From an uncultured Prevotellaceae bacterium (lineage in GTDB: Bacteria > Bacteroidota > Bacteroidia > Bacteroidales > Bacteroidaceae), in contig CALELI010000160.1 of the NCBI GenBank assembly GCA_937902455.1, positions 1-49,457 on the forward strand: 49,457 nt of DNA, in the 5' to 3' direction. The position numbers and the translations under genes are program-made. Of the stretch, positions 40,666-48,637 are shown piece by piece; position 1 is the stretch's first letter, and each line of letters opens with the position of its first letter. The notes below the pieces were generated by a model, which was not told where the DNA came from, ran no database searches, and was given only the letters and a program-made list of their open reading frames with translations.

Positions 40666-42057
40666 ATGAAAAAATTACTTTTTACATTCCTTGCAGCCCT
40701 GTACTGCATGGTGATGAATGCCCAGGACGTTACATTTACGGCTGGCGAAATTCTCTACAAAATTACAGGTGAAAATACTGTTGAAGTTGGGGAAAATGAA
40801 GATCTTTCGGGAAGTGTCGTAATTCCTGCTACTGTAACCAATCCCGATGGCGGCAAGACATACAACGTTACGGGTATTGGATATCATGCTTTCATGCACT
40901 CAGAAATAACTTCAGTAACCATACCAAAAGGTGTTACATATATTGGAATTGAAGCATTTCGGCAAACAGCCCTAACTTCAATATCTTTGCCGGAAGGTTT
41001 AACAAGTATCGGAGCAAATGCGTTCTATAGTTGCACAATTATTAACGGGGATTTGGTCATACCAAGTACCGTGACAAATATCGGAGAAAAGGCATTCTAT
41101 TACGTTATATTAACTTCAGTAAAAGTTTTCGCTCTTGTTCCACCTGAGTTGGGTAATCAAGCTTTTGACTTCGGCGTTAGTTTCTATGTTCCTGATGTCG
41201 AAAAATATACAGAATGTGACGGATGGAAAGACTACAACATCGAATTATTGACATATTTCAGATTAGGCGACCAAATGTATGCGCTGAATGAGGCAGGCGA
41301 ACATCTTGACCAAGACCTGGTATTTAATGACAAGGTCTCCTATATATCATACTACGATTTTACTGCAAACAAACTGACCTACAGCCGCACGTTCACAAAC
41401 AACAACTGGCAGCCGCTGTACGTGCCGTTTGCTATAAGTTACTCTGACTGGTATTACGATTTCGAAGTCGCTGCCATCAACAACTTCCACGAATATACCA
41501 ACGAAAAGGGACAGACGAAAAAGACGGAACTGGAGGTGCGACTGGTGAAGAGTGGCAAGCTGAAGCCTAACCATCCTTACCTTATCCGTGCAAAGGATGC
41601 AGACGAAATTAATCCTAAGACAATAAATATTTCCAGCAACAAGATGTACAAATCGGAAGAGAACAGTATAGTTTGTTCAAGCGTAGAGCGTAAATACACC
41701 TTCACAGGAACATATCAAGATGTGACAGGAATGAAAACAAAGGATTACATCTTCATGAGTGGCGGTAAACTCTGCAAGGCCGTCGATGATGGCGTGAAAC
41801 TATCTCCTCAGCGCTGGTATCTGAAGATAGAGTCACTCGGCAGTCAGGTTGATGGAGGCAACACTTCCAATGCCAAGGCAATGGAGTTCGATATCAAGTT
41901 GCTGGACGACGAAGCCACGGGCATAGACGAGATTACCGTAACAAGGACTCCGCTCAGGAACAGCGTCGAAGCCATCTATAACCTCAATGGCATGCGTGTG
42001 AACGACAGCTACAAGGGTATCGTGATAAAGAACGGAAAGAAGGTATTGCAAAAATGA
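40666..42057 (+). CDS. BspA-like leucine-rich repeat surface protein
   Basis: A 463-residue exported protein (signal LLFTFLAALYCMVMNAQ). Residues about 60-165 are LRR_5/BspA repeats of about 23 residues (YHAFMHSEITSVTIPKGVTYIG, AFRQTALTSISLPEGLTSIGANAFYSC, STVTNIGEKAFYY). The middle, about 180-400, is a beta-rich region (YISYYDFTANKLTYSRTFTNNNWQPLYVPF) seen in Prevotella surface proteins. The end EAIYNLNGMRVNDSYKGI and IKNGKKVLQK is the C-terminal motif common to secreted Prevotella proteins, resembling a type IX secretion sorting signal. The role is probably adhesion or binding at the surface. It has its own promoter; a small peptide gene follows. Confidence 0.85.
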   Translation: MKKLLFTFLAALYCMVMNAQDVTFTAGEILYKITGENTVEVGENEDLSGSVVIPATVTNPDGGKTYNVTGIGYHAFMHSEITSVTIPKGVTYIGIEAFRQTALTSISLPEGLTSIGANAFYSCTIINGDLVIPSTVTNIGEKAFYYVILTSVKVFALVPPELGNQAFDFGVSFYVPDVEKYTECDGWKDYNIELLTYFRLGDQMYALNEAGEHLDQDLVFNDKVSYISYYDFTANKLTYSRTFTNNNWQPLYVPFAISYSDWYYDFEVAAINNFHEYTNEKGQTKKTELEVRLVKSGKLKPNHPYLIRAKDADEINPKTINISSNKMYKSEENSIVCSSVERKYTFTGTYQDVTGMKTKDYIFMSGGKLCKAVDDGVKLSPQRWYLKIESLGSQVDGGNTSNAKAMEFDIKLLDDEATGIDEITVTRTPLRNSVEAIYNLNGMRVNDSYKGIVIKNGKKVLQK

Positions 42058-42085
42058 ATAATGAATAATGAAAAATGAAACGGAT
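42055..42085. repeat. AATGAATAATGAAAAATGAA spacer repeat
   Basis: Tandem ATGAATA/ATGAAAA words between the BspA-like stop and the small peptide start. Several of the ATGs are in frame with the peptide but are repeat-derived. Confidence 0.65.
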
Positions 42086-42256
42086 ATGAAGAGGACATAT
42101 AAAACCCCTGCAATGAAGGTGAGGAAAATAAGTCACGTTCGTATGCTCTGTACAACGGACGGTGAACTGAACTTCGGAAATAGTTACTACAGTGGAAACA
42201 ACGACTACATAGAAGGCGACTCGGGGAGTGGCTATGGCTACGGAGTACCAGATTGA
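42086..42256 (+). CDS. Small Bacteroidales peptide, 56 aa, glycine/tyrosine-rich tail
   Basis: A 56-residue product beginning KRTYKTPAMKVRKISHVRML. This is the YxxPxxxV leader pattern of many short Bacteroidales peptides, followed by CTTDGELNFGNSYYSG and ending GDSGSGYGYGVPD. There is no signal peptide or membrane span. The ATG at 42086 is chosen over the repeat-derived ATG at 42068. Its leader-core look (conserved basic head, Gly/Ser/Tyr-rich tail with one Cys) is compatible with a secreted or modified peptide, but no modifying enzyme is adjacent. It ends 55 bases before a strong hairpin. Function unknown. Confidence 0.6.
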   Translation: MKRTYKTPAMKVRKISHVRMLCTTDGELNFGNSYYSGNNDYIEGDSGSGYGYGVPD

Positions 42257-42311
42257 GGTAGTCAAGACACTATAGAATCTGCTGCAACTGACCTGTAGCA
42301 GAAACATCAGA

Positions 42312-42348
42312 AACAGCGGATGTACCCAGCCAAGGTGCATCCGCTGTT
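42312..42348. terminator. Strong hairpin after the small peptide gene
   Basis: AACAGCGGATG (42312-42322) pairs with CATCCGCTGTT (42338-42348), and the stem extends inward to 15 bp with one G-T pair and a 7-base loop. The following T run is weak. It could serve both this gene and the converging CDF gene. Confidence 0.65.
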
Positions 42349-42415
42349 GCCATTAATCCCAAATCGCTTATTGGCGTTATGATAATCACTTGAGTGCTCA
42401 CTACATCCACACATC

Positions 42416-43342
42416 TCAGCACTGGTGTTCGCAGCAGTGGGAGAGGGGTGTCTCCAGTTCGAGGGTGGAGTGGTGGATGTGGTGCTGGCGGAGGAGATGG
42501 TGGACGGTGTCGGTTATCTGTTCGAGGTGTTGCCTGTCGTCGATGACGATGTGTGCCGTGAGGGCGTTCTCCGTGGTGCTGATGGCCCAGATGTGGAGGT
42601 GGTGGACTTCGCTGACTCCATCGACTGACGATATGAGGGCGCTGATCTCGTCGGGGTTGACTCCTTCGGGAACGGCATCTATGGACATACGGATGCTCTC
42701 GCTCAGGAGGCTGCATGTGCTGACGAGGATGATGGCTGCAATGACGATGCTGACGAGTGGGTCGATGAGGGTCCAGCTGGTATAGGTGATGATGATGCCG
42801 GAAATCACTACTCCGACGGACACGAGGGTGTCGGCGAGCATGTGGAGATAGGCTCCGCGGGCATTGATGTCGTGCTGGCTGCGATGGAGCATCCATGCCG
42901 TGAGGCCGTTGATGACGATTCCGATTCCTGCTGTCCAGGAGATGAGGGTGCCGTTGTTGAAGGAGTCGGCATCGAGACTGCTGTCTGTCCACGAGAGGAT
43001 TCTCTGAATGCTTTCGAGCATGATTCCTCCCACTGCAACGAGCAGGATGATGGCATTGAGGAGTGAGATGAGTACCGAGCTCTTCCTGTAGCCGTAGGTG
43101 AATCGTTTTGTGCCGTGGGTCATGGCCAGCCGTACGGCTATGAGGGCAAGGAGGAGGCTGAACACATCACCGAGGTTATGGCCGGCATCGGCAATGAGTC
43201 CGAGGGAGTCGCCGACCAGTCCCATTGCTGCCTCGACAATGACGAAGAGCATGTTGAGGATGATGGCGATGACATAGACTTTCTGCTGTCCGGAATCGGC
43301 GATATGGCCGTGGATGTGGTCGTGATGATGATGGTGTGCCAT
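42416..43342 (-). CDS. Cation diffusion facilitator family transporter (CzcD/ZitB type)
   Basis: A 308-residue metal/proton antiporter for Zn2+ or a similar divalent ion. It has a His-rich start (HHHHHDHIHGH), six membrane spans, the paired transport-site motifs HNLGD (about 54-58, second span) and HMLAD (about 166-170, fifth span), and a cytoplasmic C-terminal domain (PDEISALISSVDGVSEVHHLHIWAIS). The last residues HCCEHQC add Cys and His ligands. Its stop lies near the hairpin at 42312-42348. The rhodanese gene is 26 bases upstream, so the two may be one transcript. Confidence 0.94.
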   Translation of the reverse strand: MAHHHHHDHIHGHIADSGQQKVYVIAIILNMLFVIVEAAMGLVGDSLGLIADAGHNLGDVFSLLLALIAVRLAMTHGTKRFTYGYRKSSVLISLLNAIILLVAVGGIMLESIQRILSWTDSSLDADSFNNGTLISWTAGIGIVINGLTAWMLHRSQHDINARGAYLHMLADTLVSVGVVISGIIITYTSWTLIDPLVSIVIAAIILVSTCSLLSESIRMSIDAVPEGVNPDEISALISSVDGVSEVHHLHIWAISTTENALTAHIVIDDRQHLEQITDTVHHLLRQHHIHHSTLELETPLSHCCEHQC

Positions 43343-43368
43343 GACTTGGTTGCGGGTTGTGACGGGGG

Positions 43369-43752
43369 TTACTTGTCAATTGGTTTTGATGCTGCTGCCC
43401 ATGCGGCATAGCCTTTGTTGAGTTCGACTACCTTGTAGCCTTCCTTCGTCATGATGTTTGCGGCCGTCTTGCTTCTCCTGCCTGTACGGCAATAGAGGGC
43501 AACGGTCTTGTCTTTGGGAATCTGCGCAAGGACTTTCTCCCTGAAGTCGTCTTTCAGCACATCGATGAGTATGCTGCCAGGAATGCACCCTTCGGCATAC
43601 TCTACGGCAGTACGGACATCGAGGCGTACTACGGTGGTGTCGGATATAGCTTTCTCGAACTCGTCAACGCTGAGTGACTTGTAGTTCTGCTCTTGCGCAC
43701 AGCCAAACAGGCTGCACAGGAATGTCATTAGTCCCATAATATAGATTTTCAT
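43369..43752 (-). CDS. Rhodanese-like lipoprotein
   Basis: A 127-residue single-domain rhodanese. The N-terminus is a lipoprotein signal (LMTFLCSLFGC, lipidated Cys18). The body has LSVDEFEKAI, VVRLDVRTAVEYAEGCIPGSILIDV and the active-site loop CRTGRRS with Cys88, then GYKVVELNKGYAAW. It should transfer sulfane sulfur or bind thiols at the periplasmic face. A minus-strand -7 box TAACTTTG lies at 43800-43807. The CDF exporter gene follows. Confidence 0.9.
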   Translation of the reverse strand: MKIYIMGLMTFLCSLFGCAQEQNYKSLSVDEFEKAISDTTVVRLDVRTAVEYAEGCIPGSILIDVLKDDFREKVLAQIPKDKTVALYCRTGRRSKTAANIMTKEGYKVVELNKGYAAWAAASKPIDK

Positions 43753-43807
43753 AATTCGTTTCAGACGGAGAAATACTCCATTGAGGATGTGCTGATGCGC
43801 AAAGTTA

Positions 43808-43852
43808 GGAAAAAAAATGAAGAATGAAGAATGAAAAATGAAAAATGAACAA
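43808..43852. repeat. ATGAAGA/ATGAAAA spacer repeat upstream of GH43
   Basis: Tandem ATGAAGA and ATGAAAA words at about 43818-43852. The same words occur at 45981-46016 and 48552-48586. Confidence 0.65.
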
Positions 43853-43872
43853 CGGTGAATGATTTTTTTTAC

Positions 43873-43880
43873 TATATTTG
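43873..43880 (+). promoter_or_regulatory. -7 box of the GH43 gene
   Basis: TATATTTG matches the consensus 35 bases before the ATG at 43916; a -33 TTTG is not present at the usual spacing. Confidence 0.5.
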
Positions 43881-43915
43881 CAAGAGAAACGATTAATAAC
43901 TAAAAAACGCAGAAT

Positions 43916-45973
43916 ATGAATCTAACGAAACGCCTTGCAGGCTTTGCAGTTTTCGGCTGTCTGTCAGTCACAGCCGCAGTAGCTCAGAATCCATATCTCC
44001 CTCTGTGGGAGCATGTACCGGATGGTGAACCGAGAGTGTTTGAAGACCCGGATAATCCAGGTAAGATGCGTGCTTACATCATTGGCTCTCATGATGTGCG
44101 GTTCCGTGACTATTGTGGGCCGGATATCCGTATGTGGTCGGCACCGGCAGAGAATCTCAACGACTGGAGAGACGAAGGCCCGATATTCACGTACCATATC
44201 GACAATCAGTGGGATGTGATGTTCGCTCCGGATCTCGTGGAGGTTCAGCGTACTGGTGGAAAGAAAGAGTATTACCTCTTCCCTCACAGCAGGGGAAACG
44301 GCCGTATTGCCTTCGTGGCAAAGAGTGACCGTCCCGACGGCCCGTTCAAGGTCATCAACGCTACCGAGGATGGTCGTGGTGCACTGCGTGGCAGTTTCCT
44401 CGGATTCGACCCATCTGTATTTGTAGAGAAAATCACCGACAAGAACGACCCTGACTACAAGATTGGTTTCCGTGCATACGGATTCTGGGGTTTCCAGCAG
44501 TCTTCTGCTGCACAGCTCGACCAGGCTACTATGTACAGTATGCGTCCCGGCACCGAGATGATTCCTTATTTCATTCCGGCCAGTTCGCGTTACGGACAGG
44601 TGAAGGACCCTCAGGGCACTCAGTATCCTGCACTCTATAAGGAGCAGAATCCAGGTGACTTCAATTTCTTCGAGGCTTCTTCCATCCGTCAGGTAGGAAA
44701 CAAATATGTCATGGTGTTCTCAGGATATTCCGGTCCTGACTACGGACTTGGAAGTACTAACTCCGCACTCCGCTATGCTTTCGGTGACAGCCCTCTCGGC
44801 CCTTGGAGGAGTGGCGGCGTGCTGGTTGACTCTCGTGGAGTGGTCGTAGGAGAAGGTGGTACTAAACTGATCACTACGAATTTCGCTCACAACACACACG
44901 GCTCCATCCAGCAGATAAACGGACAGTGGTACGTGTTCTATCACCGTCCTCCACGCGGCTTCGGAAATGCACGTCAGGCAGCTGTGGCTCCTGTTACAAT
45001 CCAGTGGGACGAGAAATCGGTTGCTGAAGGCGGAAAGGTCGTGATTCGTGGTTACGACGCAATGACCGACAAGGCATGGACAGCAAAGGCTTCCAATGGT
45101 GATGAATATACTGGTGCAGAGGTGACTTCAGAAGGCTTCAGCATCTTCGGTCTTCCTCCTTACAGTTCTTATTCTGCTGGCTATGCTTGTTTCGTTACAG
45201 GCAACAACTGGATGCAGGACACTTGGGATTGGTGGGAGAACAGTATGATTCTCAAGGGAGTCAACAATGGCGGTATCATAGGATTCAAGTACTTCGGATT
45301 CGAGGGGTTGAAGAAGGATACGAAGGGTGTGAAGGCATTCGAGGGAACCAGGAAGGGAAATGGTACCCAGATTGTCGTGAACCTCACTCCGACAACCGAC
45401 AAGCCTTTCAAGCTCCATGTGATGATGGATTCTCCTTGGAAGGACGGCCAGGAAATCGGAGTCCTTTCCAATACCGGTCATAATGGCGAGAATGTGGCTC
45501 TCAAGGTAGATGTGTCGAAGTATGTAGACGGAATCAAGGGCAAGCACGCCATCTATCTCGTAGTGGAATGTGCTGGTGCAACAGCAGAGGAACCTCTCTT
45601 CGACATGGATTGCATCGGATTCCAGAAGAAGGGCGACAAGAGTGACTGCCGTATTGCTCATGCTCCGAAGGTGAAGATATTCGTAAACGGTGCGGAACAG
45701 ACAATTCCTGCTGCCCCAATCCGTTCGACTAATCAGAATGGATATACTGACGTGAGTCATTATCAGGTAACTTGTGAGACCATCACAGATGCCGATAAGG
45801 TTACTGCCTATGCCTTGAAAGCAACTCGAGACAGCAATGCCGACGTAAAACTCGAAATCCAGCAACCTAAGAACGGCACAGCCATCGTTACGGCTACTTG
45901 CAATGGCAAGCAGAAAATCTATATCGTCAACAAGGAGAAGGAACCGGAACCACGCCGCCGCTGGGGATGGTAA
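43916..45973 (+). CDS. Glycoside hydrolase family 43 protein with C-terminal carbohydrate-binding domain
   Basis: A 685-residue exported enzyme (signal AGFAVFGCLSVTAAVAQ). The five-bladed propeller (about 25-395) carries GH43 features: GEPRVFEDPDNPGKMRAYIIGSHD (general-base Asp), WDVMFAPDLVEV (pKa-modulating Asp) and FFEASSIRQVGNKYVMVFS (general-acid Glu). The segment about 430-565 resembles a CBM6-like jelly roll (GGIIGFKYFGFEGL, VNLTPTTDKPFKLHVMMDS). Family members act on arabinan, xylan or related side chains. Together with the GH98 and kdu genes it points to plant cell-wall use. The C-terminal tail EPEPRRRWGW is unusual. It has a -7 box upstream and a gap with array C downstream. Confidence 0.87.
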   Translation: MNLTKRLAGFAVFGCLSVTAAVAQNPYLPLWEHVPDGEPRVFEDPDNPGKMRAYIIGSHDVRFRDYCGPDIRMWSAPAENLNDWRDEGPIFTYHIDNQWDVMFAPDLVEVQRTGGKKEYYLFPHSRGNGRIAFVAKSDRPDGPFKVINATEDGRGALRGSFLGFDPSVFVEKITDKNDPDYKIGFRAYGFWGFQQSSAAQLDQATMYSMRPGTEMIPYFIPASSRYGQVKDPQGTQYPALYKEQNPGDFNFFEASSIRQVGNKYVMVFSGYSGPDYGLGSTNSALRYAFGDSPLGPWRSGGVLVDSRGVVVGEGGTKLITTNFAHNTHGSIQQINGQWYVFYHRPPRGFGNARQAAVAPVTIQWDEKSVAEGGKVVIRGYDAMTDKAWTAKASNGDEYTGAEVTSEGFSIFGLPPYSSYSAGYACFVTGNNWMQDTWDWWENSMILKGVNNGGIIGFKYFGFEGLKKDTKGVKAFEGTRKGNGTQIVVNLTPTTDKPFKLHVMMDSPWKDGQEIGVLSNTGHNGENVALKVDVSKYVDGIKGKHAIYLVVECAGATAEEPLFDMDCIGFQKKGDKSDCRIAHAPKVKIFVNGAEQTIPAAPIRSTNQNGYTDVSHYQVTCETITDADKVTAYALKATRDSNADVKLEIQQPKNGTAIVTATCNGKQKIYIVNKEKEPEPRRRWGW

Positions 45974-46287
45974 GATATAGATAATGAAAAATGAAGAATG
46001 AAAAATGAAAGATGAAAATTTATCCTCAGATTTACGTCAGATTTATGGAAAGATTCAAGGAACGTAGTGACGCCTCTCCAAGAATACGCCCCCAATATTT
46101 TTGCGAGATTTAAGGAAAGATGTTTTCGTGAGATTTAAATCCAGTCATAAATCTTATGATAAATTTCGCATAAATGGTAAGGACGATTTAGGTTAAGGCG
46201 CTCGTTCCTCGCTTGAATCTTACCTTAAATCCAACATAAATCGAGGTATAAAAAATAAAGTCAAATAATGAATAATGAAGCATTAAT
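45974..46287. other. 314-base gene-free gap with spacer repeats and array C
   Basis: Begins with ATGAAAA/ATGAAGA words (45981-46016), then array C (46024-46246), then an A/T-rich leader with TCAAATAATGAATAATGAAG before the ATG at 46288. No consensus promoter for the next gene was seen. Confidence 0.7.
46024..46246. repeat. Array C: imperfect 223-base palindrome of phased AGATTTA/TAAATCT cores
   Basis: AGATTTA-like words start at 46028, 46039, 46051, then 46106, 46118, 46131 (11-13 apart). Inverse TAAATCT-like words start at 46148, 46160, 46171, then 46214, 46226, 46237 (11-12 apart). Outer arms 46024-46064 and 46203-46246 pair over most of their length, for example GATTTA/TAAATC at the tips and AAGATTCAAG/CTTGAATCTT further in. 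GATTTAAGGAAAGAT (46107-46121) also matches ATCTTACCTTAAATC (46217-46231) at 14 of 15. Confidence 0.8.
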
Positions 46288-47397
46288 ATGGAAAATTCAA
46301 TAAAGATCATATCAGACGGAAACGTCCTGAAATTAGCCGGAAGACTTGAAGGCAATGGGATTGCCGGGCTGGAGACGGCCATGTGCGCAGATAATATCTA
46401 TACCCTTGACTTTACAGAAGTCAGCAGCGTCAATTTTGCTGCACTGAGAGCCTTGCTCAATCTCCGTAAATCCGGAAAGAAGTTCGGAGTGGTCAATGCC
46501 AGCAATGAGGTGGCAGAGTTCTTCGAGGACACTGGCGTTTCGTCATTCATTACTGTATGTCGCAAGCCGAAACCTCTCGATATGAGCAAGTACATTGAGT
46601 TCGGACAGAGTTATCTCTCGAAGGCTTACAACAGCACCGACGGTGACTCCATGATCAAGGTCTACGGAGAGAATGTCCCGAGAGAAGTCGTGGAACGCGA
46701 GAAGACTGTGGCAAAGGCTGTAATGCTCTTTGGCATCCCGACTCCGCTCGTCGGTTCACTCTATGTCGACGGGAATTTCAAGGGACTCGATTTCGAGCGT
46801 ATAGAAGGAAAGCGCTCTTTCTCGCGCATCATCTCCGAGGAGCCTGAACGCCTTGAAGAGATGACTGTGCGCTTTGCAAGGATGTGCAAGGAACTCCATT
46901 CAAAGGAATGCGACACTACCGTCTTTGCCGACAAGACTTTCTTCTACCGCCAGACAATCCTCAACTGCAAGGAAATCACCGACGAGGAGAGGAAGAAGGC
47001 TCTTGCTTTCCTCGACAGCGTTCCTGCAAGGACTACTTGTCTGCATGGTGACATGCAGCTCAGCAATGTGATTACAAATGGTAAGGAAGACCTCTGGATT
47101 GACCTCTCTGACTTCGGATATGGAAATCCTATGTTCGATATGGGTATGTGGTACTTCCTTGCACGCCTCAACGCACCGCATCTTACGGAGAACCTCTTCC
47201 ATTTCGGACCGGACACAATGGACAAGATATGGCCTATCTTCATCAGGGAATACTTTGGTGCCGATACTCCGGAAGAACAGGCAGAGGTCAATGCCAGGAT
47301 AGTTCCGTTTGCAGCGCTCCACATGCTTTACATTGGTACTGTCTACGGATTTGTGCCAGGCATGGTTGACTATGTCCGCGAACAGATTCTCAAGTGA
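46288..47397 (+). CDS. STAS-like domain fused to a phosphotransferase (APH-type kinase)
   Basis: A 369-residue cytoplasmic protein. Residues 1-92 resemble a STAS/anti-anti-sigma domain: SIKIISDGNVLKLAGRLEGNG, YTLDFTEVSSVNFAALRALL, GKKFGVVNASNEVAEFFEDTGV. Residues about 115-369 are an APH/choline-kinase-like fold of the TIGR02172 type: an N-lobe with VEREKTVAKAVMLFGIPTP, the catalytic loop HGDMQLSNVI (about 252-261) and the metal motif IDLSDFGYGNPMFDMG. Such kinases phosphorylate small molecules or sugars; the substrate here is unknown. The STAS domain suggests control by a partner protein. The ATG follows array C by about 40 bases. Confidence 0.84.
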   Translation: MENSIKIISDGNVLKLAGRLEGNGIAGLETAMCADNIYTLDFTEVSSVNFAALRALLNLRKSGKKFGVVNASNEVAEFFEDTGVSSFITVCRKPKPLDMSKYIEFGQSYLSKAYNSTDGDSMIKVYGENVPREVVEREKTVAKAVMLFGIPTPLVGSLYVDGNFKGLDFERIEGKRSFSRIISEEPERLEEMTVRFARMCKELHSKECDTTVFADKTFFYRQTILNCKEITDEERKKALAFLDSVPARTTCLHGDMQLSNVITNGKEDLWIDLSDFGYGNPMFDMGMWYFLARLNAPHLTENLFHFGPDTMDKIWPIFIREYFGADTPEEQAEVNARIVPFAALHMLYIGTVYGFVPGMVDYVREQILK

Positions 47398-47428
47398 TAG
47401 TTCCCTTTTTTGGCACACTTCCCTAATC

Positions 47429-48529
47429 TCATAGCCTTATTCCGAAGTATGTCCTCCACTTCCATTTGTTGCTGTAGAGGGAGGCTATGTCGTCATCGCC
47501 TATGTCATCGAACTGCATTATGAATGAAGTCCCGATGAAGTAGTTCTTCCAATAGTACGTCGGACCTATTCGCAATGTTCCTGCCCAGTCGAGGAACCGG
47601 CGTGGCCATGTCCTTTTCCCTACCAGACTTGTGGTCACCTTCTGAGTCTGTCCGTCGACATTCAGGTCGTAGACGTTTGAGTCATATTTCTTCCACAGCA
47701 TTATGCCAGGAGTAAACGATGCATGTATGAGCCAGTGTTTGTTCGGCACGAAATTATAGGCATAGCCGAGTTTCAGTGTCACATTTCTCATCTTGATTTC
47801 GTTCAGCATGTAGTCCAGGTCCTGAGCCAGACTGGGTGTGATGGTCGAGAGGTCGAAGTCCATATTGCCGAACATGCAGCTGATACCGGCAAGCAGACTT
47901 CCGGAACTCTTCTTCTGCACCCATGAGTGGGAGAATGCGGCTGGATAGGAGAACCTGCGATTGTTGAAGACGTAATAGAGATTTGCAGAATAACTCTTCA
48001 GCCGTGCGTTTTCCCAGTCGAAGACGTCATTGCCTCCTATGAATAGATCGGCGAAGTTCGTGGAACTCCTGAATCGTTTTGCATCAGAATAAGTGATGTC
48101 GAGTCCGAATTTGTTGTTGTAGTAGTTGAAGTTAAACTCGGTGTCCTTGCTCTTGCCGAACATCTTCTGCGGATTAAGGGATAATGCCACCGACAAACCT
48201 CTGTAGTTTGCACTTATTGCTACCGACGAATTGGGCTTGTTCTCGAAATAGTGAGTGTAGTCGGTACCCTCATACACCTCCAGAGCACTGAAATATGTGG
48301 ATTTGTAGTCGTATCTCAGTTTAAGTGTCAGTGGCTGGCTTGGCCGGTGTACATAGGCCGTGTCGGTATCTGTCTTCTTTATCCTGAGGAAATAGTCTAT
48401 GAGACTCAGTGCGTTGCCAATCCTTTCCTTCGTCGACCTTTTTTCCTGCGCATGGCAATAATCTGCTCCTGCACCCCAGATGAGCATACAGAGCAGCATG
48501 AGTCGTATTCTGTGTGTCAGTCTCGTCAT
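47429..48529 (-). CDS. DUF4421 family outer-membrane beta-barrel protein
   Basis: A 366-residue exported protein (signal MLLCMLIWGAGADYCHAQ). The body fits DUF4421, a Bacteroidetes barrel family: LTLKLRYDYKSTYFSALEVY, SVAISANYRGLSVALSLNP, FNFNYYNNKFGLDITYSDAKRF, FSYPAAFSHSWVQKKSSGSLLAGIS, ending in an aromatic WRTYFGIRL. Alternating hydrophobic strands and a terminal aromatic support an outer-membrane location. Function unknown. The -7 box TATCTTTG (48534-48541) lies only 5 bases before the ATG at 48529, so either the mRNA is nearly leaderless or the start is Met11 at 48499. Confidence 0.83.
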   Translation of the reverse strand: MTRLTHRIRLMLLCMLIWGAGADYCHAQEKRSTKERIGNALSLIDYFLRIKKTDTDTAYVHRPSQPLTLKLRYDYKSTYFSALEVYEGTDYTHYFENKPNSSVAISANYRGLSVALSLNPQKMFGKSKDTEFNFNYYNNKFGLDITYSDAKRFRSSTNFADLFIGGNDVFDWENARLKSYSANLYYVFNNRRFSYPAAFSHSWVQKKSSGSLLAGISCMFGNMDFDLSTITPSLAQDLDYMLNEIKMRNVTLKLGYAYNFVPNKHWLIHASFTPGIMLWKKYDSNVYDLNVDGQTQKVTTSLVGKRTWPRRFLDWAGTLRIGPTYYWKNYFIGTSFIMQFDDIGDDDIASLYSNKWKWRTYFGIRL

Positions 48530-48551
48530 GATGCAAAGATAGGAAAAAAAT

Positions 48552-48586
48552 TGGATAATGAAAAATGAATAATGAAAAATGACTTC
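48552..48586. repeat. ATGAAAA/ATGAATA spacer repeat
   Basis: Tandem ATAATGAAAAATGAATAATG between the divergent DUF4421 and phosphatase genes. Confidence 0.6.
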
Positions 48587-48605
48587 AGAATTATGAATTT
48601 ATTAT

Positions 48606-48624
48606 TACCTTTGCAGTAAATTTG
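48606..48624 (+). promoter_or_regulatory. -7 boxes before the phosphatase gene
   Basis: Two consensus matches, TACCTTTG (48606-48613) and TAAATTTG (48617-48624), lie 24 and 13 bases before the ATG at 48638. The first leaves a normal leader. Confidence 0.5.
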
Positions 48625-48637
48625 GAAATAAGGAAGT

